NCBI RefSeq assembly: GCF_014898175.1
Contig: NZ_CP062948.1
Span: forward strand, 2,542,001 to 2,606,000
Origin: Bifidobacterium lemurum
GTDB taxonomy: Bacteria > Actinomycetota > Actinomycetes > Actinomycetales > Bifidobacteriaceae
Reading direction: 5' to 3'
DNA length: 64,000 nucleotides
Below are positions 18,801 to 25,754 of the stretch, in pieces. The notes under the pieces are model-generated. The model was not told the DNA's origin and searched no databases. It was given only the letters and a program-made list of their open reading frames with translations. Both the position numbers and the translations under genes were made by a program. The stretch's first letter is position 1. The number at the start of each line of letters is the position of its first letter.

Positions 18801-19038
18801 CGGTGTGCTCGTCAAGGTTCTCGACAGGGTCCTCGTAGTATGCGGCGTCCACGTCGGACATCTCCGGATCGGCGCTGACCACTTGGGCGCCACGTCCGAG
18901 GAAGATCTCCATGGATAGTGAGAAGAAATTCATCGCGATGGTGGCGGCGAGCGCTATCACCACGATGACCGCCACAACGGCGCTCCATATGGTGTTGAAT
19001 CGGCGTGTGCTCATGCGGAGCTTCGGCTTCGAACTCAT
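15883..19038 (-). CDS. Membrane-anchored GH3 beta-glycosidase with permuted domain order
   Basis: The 1051-residue protein has a membrane helix at about 15-40 and another at about 1003-1023 before a basic tail, so the catalytic part is expected outside the cell, fixed at both ends. Domains run in the reverse of the usual GH3 order: alpha/beta sandwich (about 85-420, starting EEGIVLMKNNDDTLPL), fibronectin-like domain (about 430-560, GKDVVQAYYNPPY), linker, then the TIM barrel (about 710-990) with KHFALNDQE, WANEQAMREIYLKPFE and the candidate nucleophile Asp923 in LISDM. Such reversed GH3 enzymes are known, for example in rumen beta-glucosidases. The ATG at 19038 follows AAGGAG. Substrate is not predictable; a beta-linked oligosaccharide is likely. 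A paralogue lies upstream. Confidence 0.88.
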   Translation of the reverse strand: MSSKPKLRMSTRRFNTIWSAVVAVIVVIALAATIAMNFFSLSMEIFLGRGAQVVSADPEMSDVDAAYYEDPVENLDEHTDQTALAIAEEGIVLMKNNDDTLPLAKDSAVTPFGYRYISPIYGGTGSGSVNTSSSRIYTAQSALNEYFSVNEQVEDAMESATARGLDAEGYQNPDEQSGFEGATEKIIEYDPTIYTGLEDSASGTTGIVFIGRSGGEGRDVNADVPGSQVEGTGYADGTPHQLALSEDEKTTLRFAKANCDRVVVVLDTSNVMEIADLMEDGGDLSADAIVWIGGPGGQGFKALAEILCGDVNPSGKTVDTWMTDIMADPSMSNFGNAEYTDLYLLQGGYPNPVGDPTEMNFIEYEENIYVGYRYYETVDDTGGAFTVNGESGRTYDEAVQMPFGYGLSYGTDFDQEIVSSEENDESVSLTVRVTNNGTRAGKDVVQAYYNPPYTEFDAENGIEKSTVNLIAFEKTGDIAPGESETVTIDIDKEDLASYSYTHENSDGTVGAYLLEAGDYALSINETAHDEYDSVTMNVPETIWYDNDNPRQSDIDAQSALDEDGNPTGEPANGEEFVAATNLFQELSDHMEGTDQLTRANGALSNTATFPTEEEMAEIPTGFHYSTADDGTMTLEQMDLDTDTTLGNTEESKVYTEDMPVTNADNDLTLSDLRGVDYNDPLWDELLDQLDLNESSLYVALAASYDQTAQIGSISKPATVDFDGPQGIVGSITDATEYTAYPTEPIIAATFNRDLAYEMGDSVGQEAASAGVNSWYAPAANIHRSPFSGRNFEYFSEDPVLSGAMLTSEVSGAAAQGLITTIKHFALNDQEMYDNDRSRVATWANEQAMREIYLKPFEMAIKDVTMTVDYVNDDKQTVSKTMRGATSVMGCMNYIGTTWGGSSYALNTELLRDEWGFNGFLISDMVMNAGSNSVDQALRSGTDSWMAWGTAFTSLIEDTSSATGVSTIRRAVKNMSYAIVNSRTMNGIAPGTVITYKTSPWKIWLGVGDAAAAILAVGLVVMMVRRTKHAKAHPELYKSGGKRVVNADGGDE

Positions 19039-19115
19039 CTTTGTTCTCCTTGTGTGTTGTGATACGTCGCTTCGTCGTCGGCGTTCATGCTTATGGTCGC
19101 GAAATATCGGTGTTT

Positions 19116-19164
19116 AAACCAATTCGTTTTTCATACATGCATTGCATTCACAAATCGCATGTAT
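19116..19164 (-). promoter_or_regulatory. Candidate regulatory region of the first GH3 gene
   Basis: An ATTGGTTT motif (AAACCAATTCG on the plus strand, 19116-19126) overlaps the possible -35 box. The inverted repeat ATACATGC/GCATGTAT lies at 19133-19140 and 19157-19164. The same ATTGGTTT occurs near the -35 of the second GH3 gene, which suggests a shared carbohydrate-responsive regulator; the regulator is not in this window. Confidence 0.4.
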
Positions 19165-19256
19165 TGCATATGGATATTCCGTGAGCCGTTGTCGCACAAG
19201 GGAACCCGTTGCCCGCGGACCGCCTTCCGAAAGATCGCGGCGCCCATGACTCTTGG

Positions 19257-19288
19257 ATAACCTGTCGTTTTCGACGCACAATCTGTCG
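19257..19288. repeat. Paired CTGTCG motif, copy 1
   Basis: This 32-bp element contains two half-copies of the pattern A(T/C)AA(C/T)CTGTCG separated by TTTTCGACGC. It matches 28 of 32 positions of the element at 22689-22720 on the other side of the second GH3 gene. Confidence 0.6.
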
Positions 19289-19444
19289 TCGGTTCCGACC
19301 TTTACGAATCGTCTTGCATCCGGTTTCGGCTGGACGCGGAGGCAAACGCATCGAATCCTCAATGCCGCGGGCGTTCGAAATGTGGATAGGTGGAGCCCGC
19401 GCAACAGACCTTGGCTCCATAACAGTGTTCCGTCCGCGATATGG

Positions 19445-19478
19445 AAAAGCGCCGCCGCGGGAAGTCCACGGCGGCGCT
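19445..19478 (-). terminator. Terminator after the second GH3 gene
   Basis: The 10-bp perfect stem AGCGCCGCCG/CGGCGGCGCT is followed by TTTCC on the minus strand, 30 bp past the stop. Flanking sequence (TTGCATTGCG just before the stem) resembles the terminator of the other GH3 gene, consistent with gene duplication. Confidence 0.75.
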
Positions 19479-19507
19479 CGCAATGCAATGGGTGAGAAGA
19501 TCAGGGG

Positions 19508-22423
19508 TTACTTGATGTCGGTTTTGGCCTCCTTCGTGCGGGTGAGATAACGCTTGACGGCCAGCGCCTCAAGCCCCACGAACAACACGCCGAGCACGGC
19601 GATGGTCGTGTAGGTCGCGATCTGCCACATCGGGGTGGAGGATTCGGGCTCGCCGTTCTCGTACCGGTAGCTGTTGACCGCCGTGTACAGGATGTTCTTG
19701 GTGGCCTGGCGCATCGCGATCACGGAGGTGGCGCTTTCGTCGGTGATGTGGTTCGTGGTCTCGGTGGTCGCCAGCATCGCGTCGGTGCCGCCGCGGATGG
19801 CCTGGTCGCCGGTCTGGTAGGCGTAGTTGGTGCCGGAGAAGTAGTCGGTCTCCACGAAGCCGCGGAAGCCCCACTCGCCGCGCAGCACGGTGTTGTTCAG
19901 GCCGGTGTGGGCGCTGGAGTAGGTGTTGCCGATGTAGTTGAACGAGCCCATCATGGCCTGCGCGTCGCCGTCGGCCTTGACGATCGTCTCGAAGGGCTTC
20001 AGATACAGTTCGCGGATCGACTGCTCGTTGGCCCAGGTGCACAGCTGGCCGTTGCGCTGCGTCTCCTGCTCGTTCAGAGCGAAATGCTTGGTGAACGAGT
20101 AGACGCCGCGGTCGGCCGCGCCCAGCATCTGTTCGGCCGCCAGATCGCCGGTCAACACCGGATCTTCGGAGAAGTATTCGAAGTTGCGGCCGCCGAAGGC
20201 GGAGCGGTGCAGGTTCACGGACGGGGCGTACCAGCCGGAGATCTGCAGGTCATGGGCCATGTCGCCGATGACCTCGCCGAACTGGCGGGCCAGATCCCTG
20301 TTCCAGGAGCAGGCGAGTACGATGTTCGAGGGCAGGCCGATGGAGCTGGCGCCGGTGAAGTTGTCCTTCAGGGCGGCGGGGCCGTCGGCGTCGGAGAGAC
20401 GGATCTTGCCGATGGAGTCGATGGCCGCGTTCTGGTAGCCGGCGTTGGCGATGATCTCGTCCATCTCGTCGAAGTCGAGCTGGTCGAGCAGCAGGTCCCA
20501 CTGCTCGTCGTCGTAGTCGACGCCGCGCAGGTCGGCCAGACGCAGGCCGTTGTCCGCGTTCATGGTGGGCATCTCGTCGTCCGGATCGTCGAATTCGGTC
20601 GGATCGTAGTTGCCGGTGTTGTAGAACGTGGCCTTGTCCTCGTCGGACATGCTGTAGTCGGTCGGAGCGGCGGTGGCCTCGGCGTAGTTCGCGAAGCCGT
20701 CGGCGCGGCTCAGGTAGTTCAGGCCGCCGTTCGCGTCGTCGAACACGTTGGTCGCCACGACCTCGTCGCCGTTGTGGGTGTTGTCCTCGGTGTCGTAGGT
20801 GATGGTCTCGGCCACGTTGACGGTCTGCTCGTCGATCACCGTGTGGGAGTCCGAATTGATGGACACCACATAGTCGCCGGCCTCAAGCACGTACGCCTCG
20901 GCGTTCTCGTAGTCGTAGGAGGCCATGTCGTCGTCCTCGAACTCGATCGAGATGGTCTGGGATTCGCCCGGGGCGAGCTCGTCGGTTTTGGCGAATTCGA
21001 CGAGGTTGGCGCTGGCCTTTTCGATGCCGCCGTTGGTGTAGGGCGGGTTGTAGTAGACCTCGACCACGTCCTTGCCGGCGGTGTCGCCCGTGTTGGTCAC
21101 GGTCACGTCGAAGCTCACGATGCCGTCCGCATAGGTCACGTCACCCATCTCCTGGGAGAAGGTGGTGTAGCTCAGACCGTAACCGAACGGATACTGCACG
21201 GCCTCGTCGTAGTTGACCAATCCCTCGTCGTCCGCGGTCTCCCAGAAGCGGTAGCCCACGTAGATGCCCTCCACGTAGTTCACGAAGTGCGGATAGCGCA
21301 CGCCTCGGGCGGATTCGACCTCGAATTCCTCGACGTTGTCGTAGGCGAAATCGCCGAAGTTGTTCCAGCTCGGAGCGGTGGTCAGATCGGTCAGGAAGGT
21401 GTCGGAGGTCTTGCCGGAAGGATTCACGGCGCCGGAGAGCACCTCGCCGAGGGCGGCGAAGCCGGCCTGACCGGGATGCGGCGCCCACAGCACGGACTTG
21501 ATCTGCGGATAGTCGTTCAGGAAGTCCATTTCGAAGGCGTTCGCGCCGTTGTACACGAGCACCACGTTCTCGAAGCGCTCGGTGACCAGGTCGATCATGT
21601 CGCGCTCGGAGCGGCTGAGCTCAAGATAGTGCTGGCCGTCCTCGAAGTCGGCGTAGTCCTCGGAATTGTTGTCGTAGTTCACGCCCTCCACGGTGCCGGC
21701 GACGCTGGCGATGTCGCCCATGTTGGTCGGCAGGTCGAGTCCTTCGCCGCCGACGCGTCCGATGACGATCATGGCGGTGTCGGAGAACTCCTCGGCGTTG
21801 GCGAGCAGATCGTCGCCATAGGTGCTGGCGGGCGGCTCGGGCAGCGTCCAGTCGGCGGAGGTGACGGTGATGGAGCCGCGCTCGGAACGGTAGTCGGTGT
21901 AGAAGTCGGTCAGTTCGTCGTTGGTGGTGAAGCCGGCGTCGTTGAGGCCGTCGAGCAGCGAGACGGTGTCGTACGCGTCGGACAGTGCGCCGGAGCCGGT
22001 GCCGCCGTAGATCGGATTGGTGGACGCCCAACCGAACACGTTGATGTTGCCGGCATCGCTCAGCGGCAGCAGATCGTCGTTGTTCTGCAGCAGCGTGATG
22101 CCTTCGCGTTCGATGTCGACCGCAAGCTCGTTGGCCGCGTCGATGTTCTCCTGGCTCAGATCGTATCGGGTGGCGGTGGCCATGGTGATCATGCTGTTGA
22201 GCGGGCCCATCAGCATCATGGCGACGGAGACGATGGCCGCGACCGCGGCGACGACCCAGGTGGTCGAATGGGTGAGTTTGCGCACGGCGGTGTTCTCGAC
22301 GGTGCGCTTGTTGACCGCGACGGTGACGACGATCGCCAGCACCAATGCCACGGCGATCGCGATCAGCTGGGTCTGGATGGATTGGATGACCGCGATGACG
22401 TCATCCATATTGATTTCCAGCAT
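19508..22423 (-). CDS. Second membrane-anchored GH3 beta-glycosidase with permuted domain order
   Basis: The 971-residue paralogue of the neighbouring GH3 protein has two N-terminal membrane helices (about 15-35 and 55-78) and one near the C terminus (about 932-955). The reversed order is the same: alpha/beta sandwich starting EREGITLLQNNDDLLPL, fibronectin-like domain (GKDVVEVYYNPPY), then the TIM barrel with KHFALNEQE and WANEQSIRELYLKPFE. The candidate nucleophile is Asp860 in the unusual context ETDYF instead of SD(W/M). The start ATG at 22423 (MLEINMDD) follows AGGAG; a longer in-frame start has no ribosome-binding site. The two enzymes probably act together on the same class of glycan, but different motifs around the nucleophile hint at different specificity. 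Confidence 0.87.
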   Translation of the reverse strand: MLEINMDDVIAVIQSIQTQLIAIAVALVLAIVVTVAVNKRTVENTAVRKLTHSTTWVVAAVAAIVSVAMMLMGPLNSMITMATATRYDLSQENIDAANELAVDIEREGITLLQNNDDLLPLSDAGNINVFGWASTNPIYGGTGSGALSDAYDTVSLLDGLNDAGFTTNDELTDFYTDYRSERGSITVTSADWTLPEPPASTYGDDLLANAEEFSDTAMIVIGRVGGEGLDLPTNMGDIASVAGTVEGVNYDNNSEDYADFEDGQHYLELSRSERDMIDLVTERFENVVLVYNGANAFEMDFLNDYPQIKSVLWAPHPGQAGFAALGEVLSGAVNPSGKTSDTFLTDLTTAPSWNNFGDFAYDNVEEFEVESARGVRYPHFVNYVEGIYVGYRFWETADDEGLVNYDEAVQYPFGYGLSYTTFSQEMGDVTYADGIVSFDVTVTNTGDTAGKDVVEVYYNPPYTNGGIEKASANLVEFAKTDELAPGESQTISIEFEDDDMASYDYENAEAYVLEAGDYVVSINSDSHTVIDEQTVNVAETITYDTEDNTHNGDEVVATNVFDDANGGLNYLSRADGFANYAEATAAPTDYSMSDEDKATFYNTGNYDPTEFDDPDDEMPTMNADNGLRLADLRGVDYDDEQWDLLLDQLDFDEMDEIIANAGYQNAAIDSIGKIRLSDADGPAALKDNFTGASSIGLPSNIVLACSWNRDLARQFGEVIGDMAHDLQISGWYAPSVNLHRSAFGGRNFEYFSEDPVLTGDLAAEQMLGAADRGVYSFTKHFALNEQETQRNGQLCTWANEQSIRELYLKPFETIVKADGDAQAMMGSFNYIGNTYSSAHTGLNNTVLRGEWGFRGFVETDYFSGTNYAYQTGDQAIRGGTDAMLATTETTNHITDESATSVIAMRQATKNILYTAVNSYRYENGEPESSTPMWQIATYTTIAVLGVLFVGLEALAVKRYLTRTKEAKTDIK

Positions 22424-22506
22424 GGTTTCTCTCCTGTGTGGGACTACTTGTTTCTCTACCGCTCGCAAGGCTTCGCTGCCGTTGTGTTGGGGAACGTGTG
22501 CACGCC

Positions 22507-22534
22507 GTTATGCGAGTGGTTCCATTGTCTGCAA
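22507..22534 (-). promoter_or_regulatory. Putative promoter of the second GH3 gene
   Basis: On the minus strand TTGCAG (22529-22534) and CATAAC (22507-22512) are separated by 16 bp, about 85 bp before the start codon. Confidence 0.45.
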
Positions 22535-22540
22535 ACCTCT

Positions 22541-22560
22541 CTGCGCAAACCAATGCGCAG
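22541..22560 (-). promoter_or_regulatory. Operator-like palindrome upstream of the second GH3 promoter
   Basis: CTGCGCA-AACCAA-TGCGCAG is a perfect inverted repeat with 7-bp arms just upstream of the putative -35 box. Its interior contains AAACCAAT, shared with the promoter of the other GH3 gene. The size and symmetry fit a LacI-type sugar regulator site, by inference. Confidence 0.5.
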
Positions 22561-22688
22561 TCGGAATCACCCACTATGCCTCGCATGCATACTGTTGTGC
22601 TGGCCATGGCTGAAAACCCAGTCGTTTCAAGGCTTTGTCGGTCTTATGTTTTGTGGTCCCAGAGTCAATGCGACGATGATGCGGCCGC

Positions 22689-22720
22689 ATAACCTGTCGA
22701 TTCCGACGCATAACCTGTCG
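22689..22720. repeat. Paired CTGTCG motif, copy 2
   Basis: ATAACCTGTCG appears, then ATTCCGACGC, then ATAACCTGTCG again. It matches the element at 19257-19288 in 28 of 32 positions. Confidence 0.6.
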
Positions 22721-22795
22721 CTTCCGTTTCGTGTGATGCTTGCGTCTCGCTGCGCCTTATCTTCATCATCATGTGGAGATCTGTGCCTCGTCGCC

Positions 22796-22876
22796 CTCCG
22801 CTCAGCATGACGAATAACCATTATCTTCGTCATGCTGAGCGGAGTGCGCAGCCCGGGGTCGAAGGATCTCTCCATG
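22796..22876. repeat. Dispersed palindromic intergenic element with perfect 19-bp arms
   Basis: The arms CTCCGCTCAGCATGACGAA (22796-22814) and its exact complement (22826-22844) flank an 11-nt loop. The right part continues as GTCGAAGGATC (22859-22869). The core GTCAT-C-GAGCG-AG ... GTCGA-G-ATC is shared with elements at 39175-39300 and inside the ABC ATPase gene near 61 kb. It lies about 100 bp before the MFS start. Confidence 0.85.
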
Positions 22877-22972
22877 CTCACAAGACATGAAGAAGACAAC
22901 GACGCATGCATTGGTTTTCCATTTCCCCGCTTTCTAGGATGCGTGGTGAAACCCACGATTTGGAGAGCAACC

Positions 22973-24346
22973 ATGTCCACCACCATCATCGAAACCTCCG
23001 CCGCGGCCCCATCGGCCGCGCGCTCCGCATCCCACATCCCCGTGTTCGTGGCGTCGGCCGCGTTCTTTCTAAGCGGTCTCGACGTACTGATCGTCAACCT
23101 CGCGCTGCCCACCATCAGCCAGGAGCTGGGAGGCGGCGTCTCCGCCCAACAGTGGGTGGTCGACGGCTACACGCTGCCGTTCGCCGCGCTGCTGCTCACC
23201 GCCGGCGGCCTCGCGGACCGGTTCGGCGCCAAACGCATGTTCGGCATCGGCTGCGCGCTGTTTCTGGCCAGCTCCATCATCTGCACCTTCGCCATATCCA
23301 TGCCCATGCTCATCGCCGGCCGGTGCCTGATGGGCGTGGGGGCCGCGATGTTCCTGCCCTCATCGATGAGCGTGATCCGCGAGAACTACCCCGACCCCAA
23401 GGAGCAGGCCGTGGCGATGGGCTATTGGGGATTGGGCGGCGCCGTGGCCGGCGTCACCGGACCGATTCTCGGCGGACTGCTCACCCCGATCCACTGGAGC
23501 CTGGTGTTCGGCATCAACATTCCCGTATGCGTGCTGATTCTGGCGCTGCTCCCCCGCCTGTCCGCATCCCGACGCAAGGAGACGCCGTTCGACTGGCCGG
23601 GGCAGATTCTCGCGCTGCTCGCCTTGGGCGGTGTGGTCGGCGGTCTGATCGAAGGCGGCGAGCTGGGTTTCACCTCGCCGGCCGTCATCGGATTGCTGGT
23701 GTTCGGCCTCGCCGCGCTGGCGGCGTTTCTGCTCGTCGAGCGGCGCGCCGCCCATCCGATGATGCCGTTGCGTCTGCTCAGGTCGTATGATATGCGCGTC
23801 TCGCTGGCGATCGGACTGGCGTTCATGATCTCCTGGTATGGCACCGTGTTCCTGTGCACCAACCTGCTGCAGAACGAATACGGGTTGTCTCCGCTGGTCT
23901 GCGGGCTTATTTTCGTGCCTTCGGCGGTATGCGGCGCCATCGGCAATCTCTCCGCCCCAAGGGTCGCCAACATGTTCGGCACCAGGGTTCCGGTATTGGC
24001 GGGACTCGCCGCGATGATTCTGGGATTGGCCGCGATGGCGGCGCTCGGCACGCATCTCGGGGCCGCACTGGTCGCCGTCTTCAGCGGCGTCGTCGGCCTC
24101 GGCTGCTCGTTCGTCACGCCTCCGGTCTCCGCTTTGGTGCTCAGATGCGTGGAACCGCACGAATCCGGCATCGCCGGCGCGATGTTCAACACCAGCCGCC
24201 AGATCGGCAGCACGCTCGGCATCGCCGTCTTCGGCTCGCTCGTCGCCTCGCTGCCCACCTTCGACGCCGCTATGCGCGTCAGCTTCCTCACCGCCGCGGT
24301 GATGCTCGTGCTCGTGCTCGCCGCATCGACCCGACTCGACCGCTGA
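22973..24346 (+). CDS. MFS transporter, DHA2 (14-helix drug:H+ antiporter) family
   Basis: The 457-residue integral membrane protein has the DHA2 hallmarks: motif A (GLADRFGAKRMFGIG, about 77-91), the QQWVVDGYTL segment, and motif C (GLGGAVAGVTGPILGGLL, about 154-171) typical of exporters. It shows 12-14 hydrophobic segments. The ATG at 22973 (MSTTIIETS) has GGAGAG upstream; the longer in-frame start at 22832 lies inside a dispersed repeat and adds no hydrophobic segment. It likely exports a drug or toxic metabolite; the substrate is unknown. Convergent with the next gene, with a hairpin between them. Confidence 0.9.
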   Translation: MSTTIIETSAAAPSAARSASHIPVFVASAAFFLSGLDVLIVNLALPTISQELGGGVSAQQWVVDGYTLPFAALLLTAGGLADRFGAKRMFGIGCALFLASSIICTFAISMPMLIAGRCLMGVGAAMFLPSSMSVIRENYPDPKEQAVAMGYWGLGGAVAGVTGPILGGLLTPIHWSLVFGINIPVCVLILALLPRLSASRRKETPFDWPGQILALLALGGVVGGLIEGGELGFTSPAVIGLLVFGLAALAAFLLVERRAAHPMMPLRLLRSYDMRVSLAIGLAFMISWYGTVFLCTNLLQNEYGLSPLVCGLIFVPSAVCGAIGNLSAPRVANMFGTRVPVLAGLAAMILGLAAMAALGTHLGAALVAVFSGVVGLGCSFVTPPVSALVLRCVEPHESGIAGAMFNTSRQIGSTLGIAVFGSLVASLPTFDAAMRVSFLTAAVMLVLVLAASTRLDR

Positions 24347-24411
24347 ACCAAACACAACGCGGTCGGCGCATGCACACGCATGGCGGCCGCGTTCCAGCTT
24401 CGGATGGACAT

Positions 24412-24452
24412 CGGCTGTGAGGGAACCCGAGAATCGGAGTTCCTCACGGCCG
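24412..24452. terminator. Hairpin between convergent MFS and ABC-2-like genes
   Basis: The stem CGGCTGTGAGGGAAC / GTTCCTCACGGCCG has one bulge and one G-T pair. The position between two gene ends suggests a terminator for one or both; the T run is weak. Confidence 0.5.
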
Positions 24453-24466
24453 ACTGTCGACTGCCG

Positions 24467-25597
24467 CTAGCGTTCGAACACGGACCGGCGGGGTTTGCGT
24501 GACGGCAGGGCGACCACCACGAGCAGCAGCGCCAATCCGACCGCGCCTACCACCAGCAGCGGGGCGCTGCCCGAATTCCATGCGCCGTGGCCGTTGTAGA
24601 CGATGTCGCGCACGCCGTCGCCGATGAAATGCTGCGGCACCCACGGATAGATCCAATCCTGCCAGAATTCGGGCAGCATCTCGTAGGGGAACATACCCGA
24701 GGACAGGCCGAGCGCGAGCGTCAAAGCGCCGCATGCCGCGCCCAGAGGCGTCGCGATGTCGAACAGCGCCAATGCGGCGAGCATCACGCACAGGCTCGCC
24801 ATCCACATGAACGGGATCGCGGCGGAGGACATCCAATTGCCGGAGACGGCCGCGGAGATGCAATCCACCGCCAAGGACGCGGCCAGCGAGACGACGACCA
24901 CGAGTGCGAGCTGCGCGCCGATGCGTTTGGTGCGCTCGAGCCGGTTGTCGGCGTAGGAGATTCTCATCGCCCTCGAAACGAACATGGCGCCGACGAAGCT
25001 CATGACGAACAGCGGTGCGATCGCCATGTTCTGCGCCATCATGGTGCCGATGGCCAGTCCGGAGGACGAGGATGACGCGGTATCGCCCTCATGCACGGTT
25101 TCGGTCTCGACGTTCGCGCCCGTCTGTTCGAGCACGCTGGGCAGCGCCTGGGCCAGCAGGCTCGCGGCTACCGGGCTTTTGCCGTTGTCGATGATCACGC
25201 GCAACGTCGGCGTGGCGGACTCGTCGTCGGGGTTGAGCTGGGCCTGAATCTGTTGCGCGCTGAAATCCTCGGGAATCACCACGGCGGCGTAGTATTCGTT
25301 GTTTTCGATGGCCTCGTCCAACTCGGCTTCGTCATCCAGCCGTGTCCACACCATCGTCGCGGAGTCGTCGTTGCTCGACGTCAGCTGTTCGGCCATCGTT
25401 TCGCCCGCGTTGACGCTCGCCTGCGGCGTCTCGACTCCTTCGTCCAACGAGACGATGGCGACCGGCAGCCCCTTGATCTCCAAGTGCATCATCGGGTGGA
25501 AGATCACCATCATCATGCACATCACGCCCAACACCACCGCGAAGGGCATCGCGAACCGTTTTGCCATCCCGATACCGTGCTTCTTCCGCTGTTCCAT
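24467..25597 (-). CDS. ABC-2/YhgE-type membrane export protein
   Basis: The 376-residue protein has one N-terminal membrane helix (about 12-33), a large extracytoplasmic domain (about 34-205) and five to six C-terminal helices ending in a basic tail. This is the layout of the ABC2_membrane_3/YhgE-Pip/DUF3533 group. No ATPase gene is adjacent, so it either uses a partner elsewhere or works without one. The ATG at 25597 (MEQRKKHG) has AAGGCGG upstream; an upstream in-frame start lacks a site. It is divergent from a TetR regulator with an operator-like palindrome between them, so a regulated efflux or envelope-stress role is likely, by inference. Confidence 0.75.
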   Translation of the reverse strand: MEQRKKHGIGMAKRFAMPFAVVLGVMCMMMVIFHPMMHLEIKGLPVAIVSLDEGVETPQASVNAGETMAEQLTSSNDDSATMVWTRLDDEAELDEAIENNEYYAAVVIPEDFSAQQIQAQLNPDDESATPTLRVIIDNGKSPVAASLLAQALPSVLEQTGANVETETVHEGDTASSSSSGLAIGTMMAQNMAIAPLFVMSFVGAMFVSRAMRISYADNRLERTKRIGAQLALVVVVSLAASLAVDCISAAVSGNWMSSAAIPFMWMASLCVMLAALALFDIATPLGAACGALTLALGLSSGMFPYEMLPEFWQDWIYPWVPQHFIGDGVRDIVYNGHGAWNSGSAPLLVVGAVGLALLLVVVALPSRKPRRSVFER

Positions 25598-25639
25598 AGA
25601 ACCGCCTTGCTTTCCTTGTGATTTCCGTATGGTCGTTAT

Positions 25640-25669
25640 TTGATTCAGCTGAAACCAAAAGGACATAAT
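25640..25669 (+). promoter_or_regulatory. Putative promoter of the TetR gene
   Basis: TTGATT (25640-25645) and CATAAT (25664-25669) are 18 bp apart. The palindrome at 25670-25688 begins right after the -10 box, a position suited to autorepression. Confidence 0.45.
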
Positions 25670-25688
25670 ATTAGAGAGTTATTCTAAT
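25670..25688. promoter_or_regulatory. Candidate TetR operator
   Basis: ATTAGA-GAGTTAT-TCTAAT, a 19-bp inverted repeat with 6-bp arms, lies in the AT-rich region between the divergent export protein gene and the TetR gene. Confidence 0.55.
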
Positions 25689-25754
25689 TAAAACGGAATC
25701 AATCAGACGGTTCCTCTAGTTTTCGCACCGTCCCACGCCATCCAAGGAGCGCGC

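Larger units (their letters stand above)
19039..19507. other. 469-bp intergenic region between the two GH3 genes
   Basis: No gene is seen here. It holds the terminator of the upstream GH3 gene (19445-19478), a repeated motif (19257-19288), an inverted repeat at 19133-19164, and a possible promoter for the downstream GH3 gene (TTTAAA at 19113-19118, minus strand, with CATAAG 17 nt further on). Confidence 0.6.
22424..22972. other. 549-bp intergenic region between the second GH3 gene and the MFS gene
   Basis: It holds no supported gene. From left to right are the GH3 promoter with an upstream palindrome (22507-22560), a repeated CTGTCG motif (22689-22720), a perfect 19-bp inverted repeat (22796-22844), a dispersed repeat continuing to 22876, and the 5' region of the MFS gene. 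Confidence 0.6.

Noticed and set aside
19748..22810. Plus-strand frame of about 1020 codons opposite the second GH3 gene
   Set aside because: Same pattern: Val/Gly/His/Asp-rich antisense frame without any domain.
22832..22972. Longer N terminus for the MFS transporter starting at 22832
   Set aside because: The extension lies in a palindromic repeat, is not hydrophobic and lacks a ribosome-binding site; the ATG at 22973 has one.
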